Shown here: positions 19,687-20,912 of the stretch, piece by piece
Position numbering within the stretch: position 1 is the stretch's first letter
Layout: every line of letters starts with the position of its first letter
DNA from: Baffinella frigidus
Lineage: Eukaryota > Cryptophyceae > Cryptomonadales > Baffinellaceae
Direction of reading: 5' to 3'
Assembly: GCA_026770585.1 (NCBI GenBank)
Contig: MU647387.1
Location: 56,106-77,017, forward strand
DNA: 20,912 nt
Notes under the pieces: model-generated
What the model was told of the DNA's origin: nothing
The model's database searches: none
The model's input: only the letters and a program-made list of their open reading frames with translations
Made by a program: the position numbers and the translations under genes

Positions 19687-19870
19687 GTACACCCTCAACC
19701 CCAAACCCTGGTCCATAATCCCTAGTTGCTAATCTCTAGTCCCTAATACACTCCCAGCCAGAACATTTCACTTGGGACTCTGGGTGTCGTCAGGGGCGGC
19801 TCCATTCGCCTCCTTTCCTCCCTTTTTCTCCCTCCCTTTGTCTCCTTTCCTCCATGTGTCTCCCTTGCAG

Positions 19871-19921
19871 AAACCCTCCAGGGTTTGAGGCGCAAGAAGA
19901 AGGATGGCTATCGCGCTGTCA
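19871..19921 (+). CDS. Possible extra exon 26b
   Basis: Acceptor cttgcag behind a pyrimidine tract, donor gtacgc. It has 51 nt, phase 1 in and out. It reads TLQGLRRKKKDGYRAV after the split codon and repeats the KKKDGYRA tail of exon 26. It could be a second KKK-bearing exon or a decayed copy. Confidence 0.5.
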
Positions 19922-19934
19922 GTACGCCAAACCC

Positions 19935-19956
19935 TACCTAAGTCAACCCTAGTCCC

Positions 19957-20018
<62 letters not shown>

Positions 20019-20020
20019 CT
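19935..20020 (+). repeat. AGTCCAT heptamer array
   Basis: About nine AGTCCAT units with AGTCCCT at the edges; again a 7-bp period. Confidence 0.95.
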
Positions 20021-20051
20021 AGTGCCTTTCTTCCCTGTGGCTCCCTTCCAG

Positions 20052-20091
20052 ACACCCGGTTTCTGGAAGAAAGAAGACTATTGCGCTGCCA
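20052..20091 (+). pseudogene. Copy 4 of exon 26 tail
   Basis: Acceptor ttccag; AAGAAAGAAGACTATTGCGC then TGCCA|gtacac, resembling the end of exon 26 with indels; phase shifted. Confidence 0.65.
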
Positions 20092-20100
20092 GTACACTCC

Positions 20101-20168
20101 CTGCCAGAACATTTCATAAAGAGAAAGGATGAGCCAGTTGACATGAGGTGAAATTTTCTGGCTGGCAG
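20101..20168. repeat. Small inverted repeat
   Basis: CTGCCAGAACATTTCA pairs with TGAAATTTTCTGGC at 20149. CCAGAACATTTCA also occurs at 19757, downstream of exon 26. Confidence 0.6.
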
Positions 20169-20221
20169 TCCAGTACGGCTCCCTTTCTGTACCCTTTCCG
20201 CCTTTCCGACGAAACCCGGGA

Positions 20222-20478
20222 GGGTTTGGGGGTTAGGGGTTAGGGGTCATGGGGTTAGGGGTTAGATATCAGAAGCTACGAGGACGCGCGCTGCTAGCAA
20301 GGCCCCCCCTCGCACTCCAAACGGCTGACGGTTGAGGGTTGCGGGTTGAGGGTTTACGGTTGAGGGTTGCGGGTTGCGGGTTGAGGGTTTACGGTTGAGG
20401 GTTCAGGGTTCAGGGTTGGGGGTTTACCAGTCCAGTCCGTTTGGGGTTTAGGATTTACCAGTCCAGGTTTTAGGGTTT
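20222..20478 (-). repeat. G-rich GGGTTGA/GGGTTTA array
   Basis: GGTTAGG, GGTTGAG and GGTTTAC 7-mers on the plus strand. The orientation is opposite to the gene's introns, so the gene's polarity rule breaks here. Confidence 0.9.
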
Positions 20479-20814
20479 AGAGGTAGGACTTTTCCATCGG
20501 CTTTGGTGCTTTGGTGCTTTTATTTACACTCACATCGAAGGCCACAGCCCACCTCACTCTTGAGGAGTTGGGAGTAATCTACGGGTGAGCTCCCCGGTCC
20601 AACTCATCCGGGCCCGACCGAGTCCCCTTTGCCCCCTTTTCAAGCACCAAAAAAACAAGGCATTCCAACCTTTCCTTGCGTCGTTGTATTGTGATTTTAG
20701 TTGTTAATGTTGAGTACTGATCTGCAACAATAGGCAGATCAGTCGGCCGGCGGCGCGTCTTCTTCTCTGCCTCCCTCACATGTAGGGTTTGGGGTTTCGC
20801 GAAACGCTAACACC
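20479..20814. other. Unassigned sequence
   Basis: No exon copy recognised. Holds a 10-bp hairpin with an 8-nt loop (20716-20725 and 20734-20743, ACTGATCTGC). Could be intron or intergenic. Confidence 0.4.
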
Positions 20815-20912
20815 TGTACCCTCAACACTCAACACTCAACACTCAACACTCAACACTCAACACTCAACACTCAACTCTCAACACTCAACACTCAACACTC
20901 AACACTCAACAC
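20815..20912 (+). repeat. ACTCAAC heptamer array
   Basis: About 12 units reaching the end of the window; a further 7-bp variant. Confidence 0.95.

Noticed and set aside
20579-20779. Minus-strand frame of 66 codons
   Set aside because: No splice or coding context, ordinary composition; cannot be supported as a gene.
1-20912. tRNA or rRNA genes
   Set aside because: No cloverleaf A/B-box pattern or rRNA core sequence seen on either strand by eye.

Overview
The window is eukaryotic nuclear DNA. It has no prokaryotic gene layout. It is dominated by 7-bp repeats of the plant/algal telomere type (CCCTAAA and one- or two-base variants), cut by about 26 short, GC-rich, codon-like islands flanked by GT/AG. 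The telomere-type motif fits a plant, green alga, cryptophyte or alveolate (dinoflagellate/chromerid) better than an animal or fungus. Very short exons, repeat-filled introns and a near-invariant G after the acceptor AG make me favour a protist alga. I cannot name the species.

The main result is one plus-strand gene that crosses the whole window. No long ORF shows it, because most exons are 45-140 nt. Choosing the islands with clean splice sites gives 26 exons from 76 to 19686, about 2.5 kb or 841 codons (about 12% of the window). Intron phases agree at all 25 junctions. One junction uses a GC donor; the rest are GT-AG. Neither start nor stop codon is visible, so the gene runs off both ends. 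I do not recognise the protein. In order it shows a charged, helix-like N-terminal part (exons 1-13), an Arg/Pro-rich linker (14-16), a 163-residue Gly/Ser/Arg/Pro low-complexity exon (17), a Gly/Pro/Ser-rich exon (18), and a charged, partly coiled-coil C-terminal part ending in a KKK cluster (19-26). No signal peptide or membrane segment is visible, so a soluble intracellular protein is my inference.

Layout: 1-5 kb holds exons 1-7 with CCCTAAA/CCCCAAA/CCCGAAA introns and CT microsatellites. 5-8.4 kb holds exons 8-13 with CCCTACA arrays, TTGAC-rich repeats and a perfect 23-bp hairpin. 8.4-11.2 kb holds exons 14-16 with five copies of exon 14 and four of exon 15. 11.2-13 kb holds the low-complexity exons 17-19 between almost pure CCCCAAA arrays. 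13-14.5 kb holds five copies of exon 20 with three foldback elements. 14.8-16.5 kb holds exons 21-23. 17-18.1 kb is a tandem array of exon 24 copies. 18.2-20.1 kb holds exons 25-26 and their copies. 20.2-20.9 kb has repeats but no exon I can place.

The unusual biology is in the gene's architecture. Most exons have one to five decayed 'echo' copies in the adjacent intron, usually separated from the intact copy by a heptamer array. Several echoes are broken by a foldback (inverted-repeat) element, and the exon sequence resumes on the far side. Each intron carries its own homogenised heptamer variant, nearly always C-rich on the sense strand and starting within a few bases of the donor. This suggests introns that grow by local tandem duplication and telomere-like repeat seeding. 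All of this is read by eye; transcript data and alignments are needed to confirm the splicing model.
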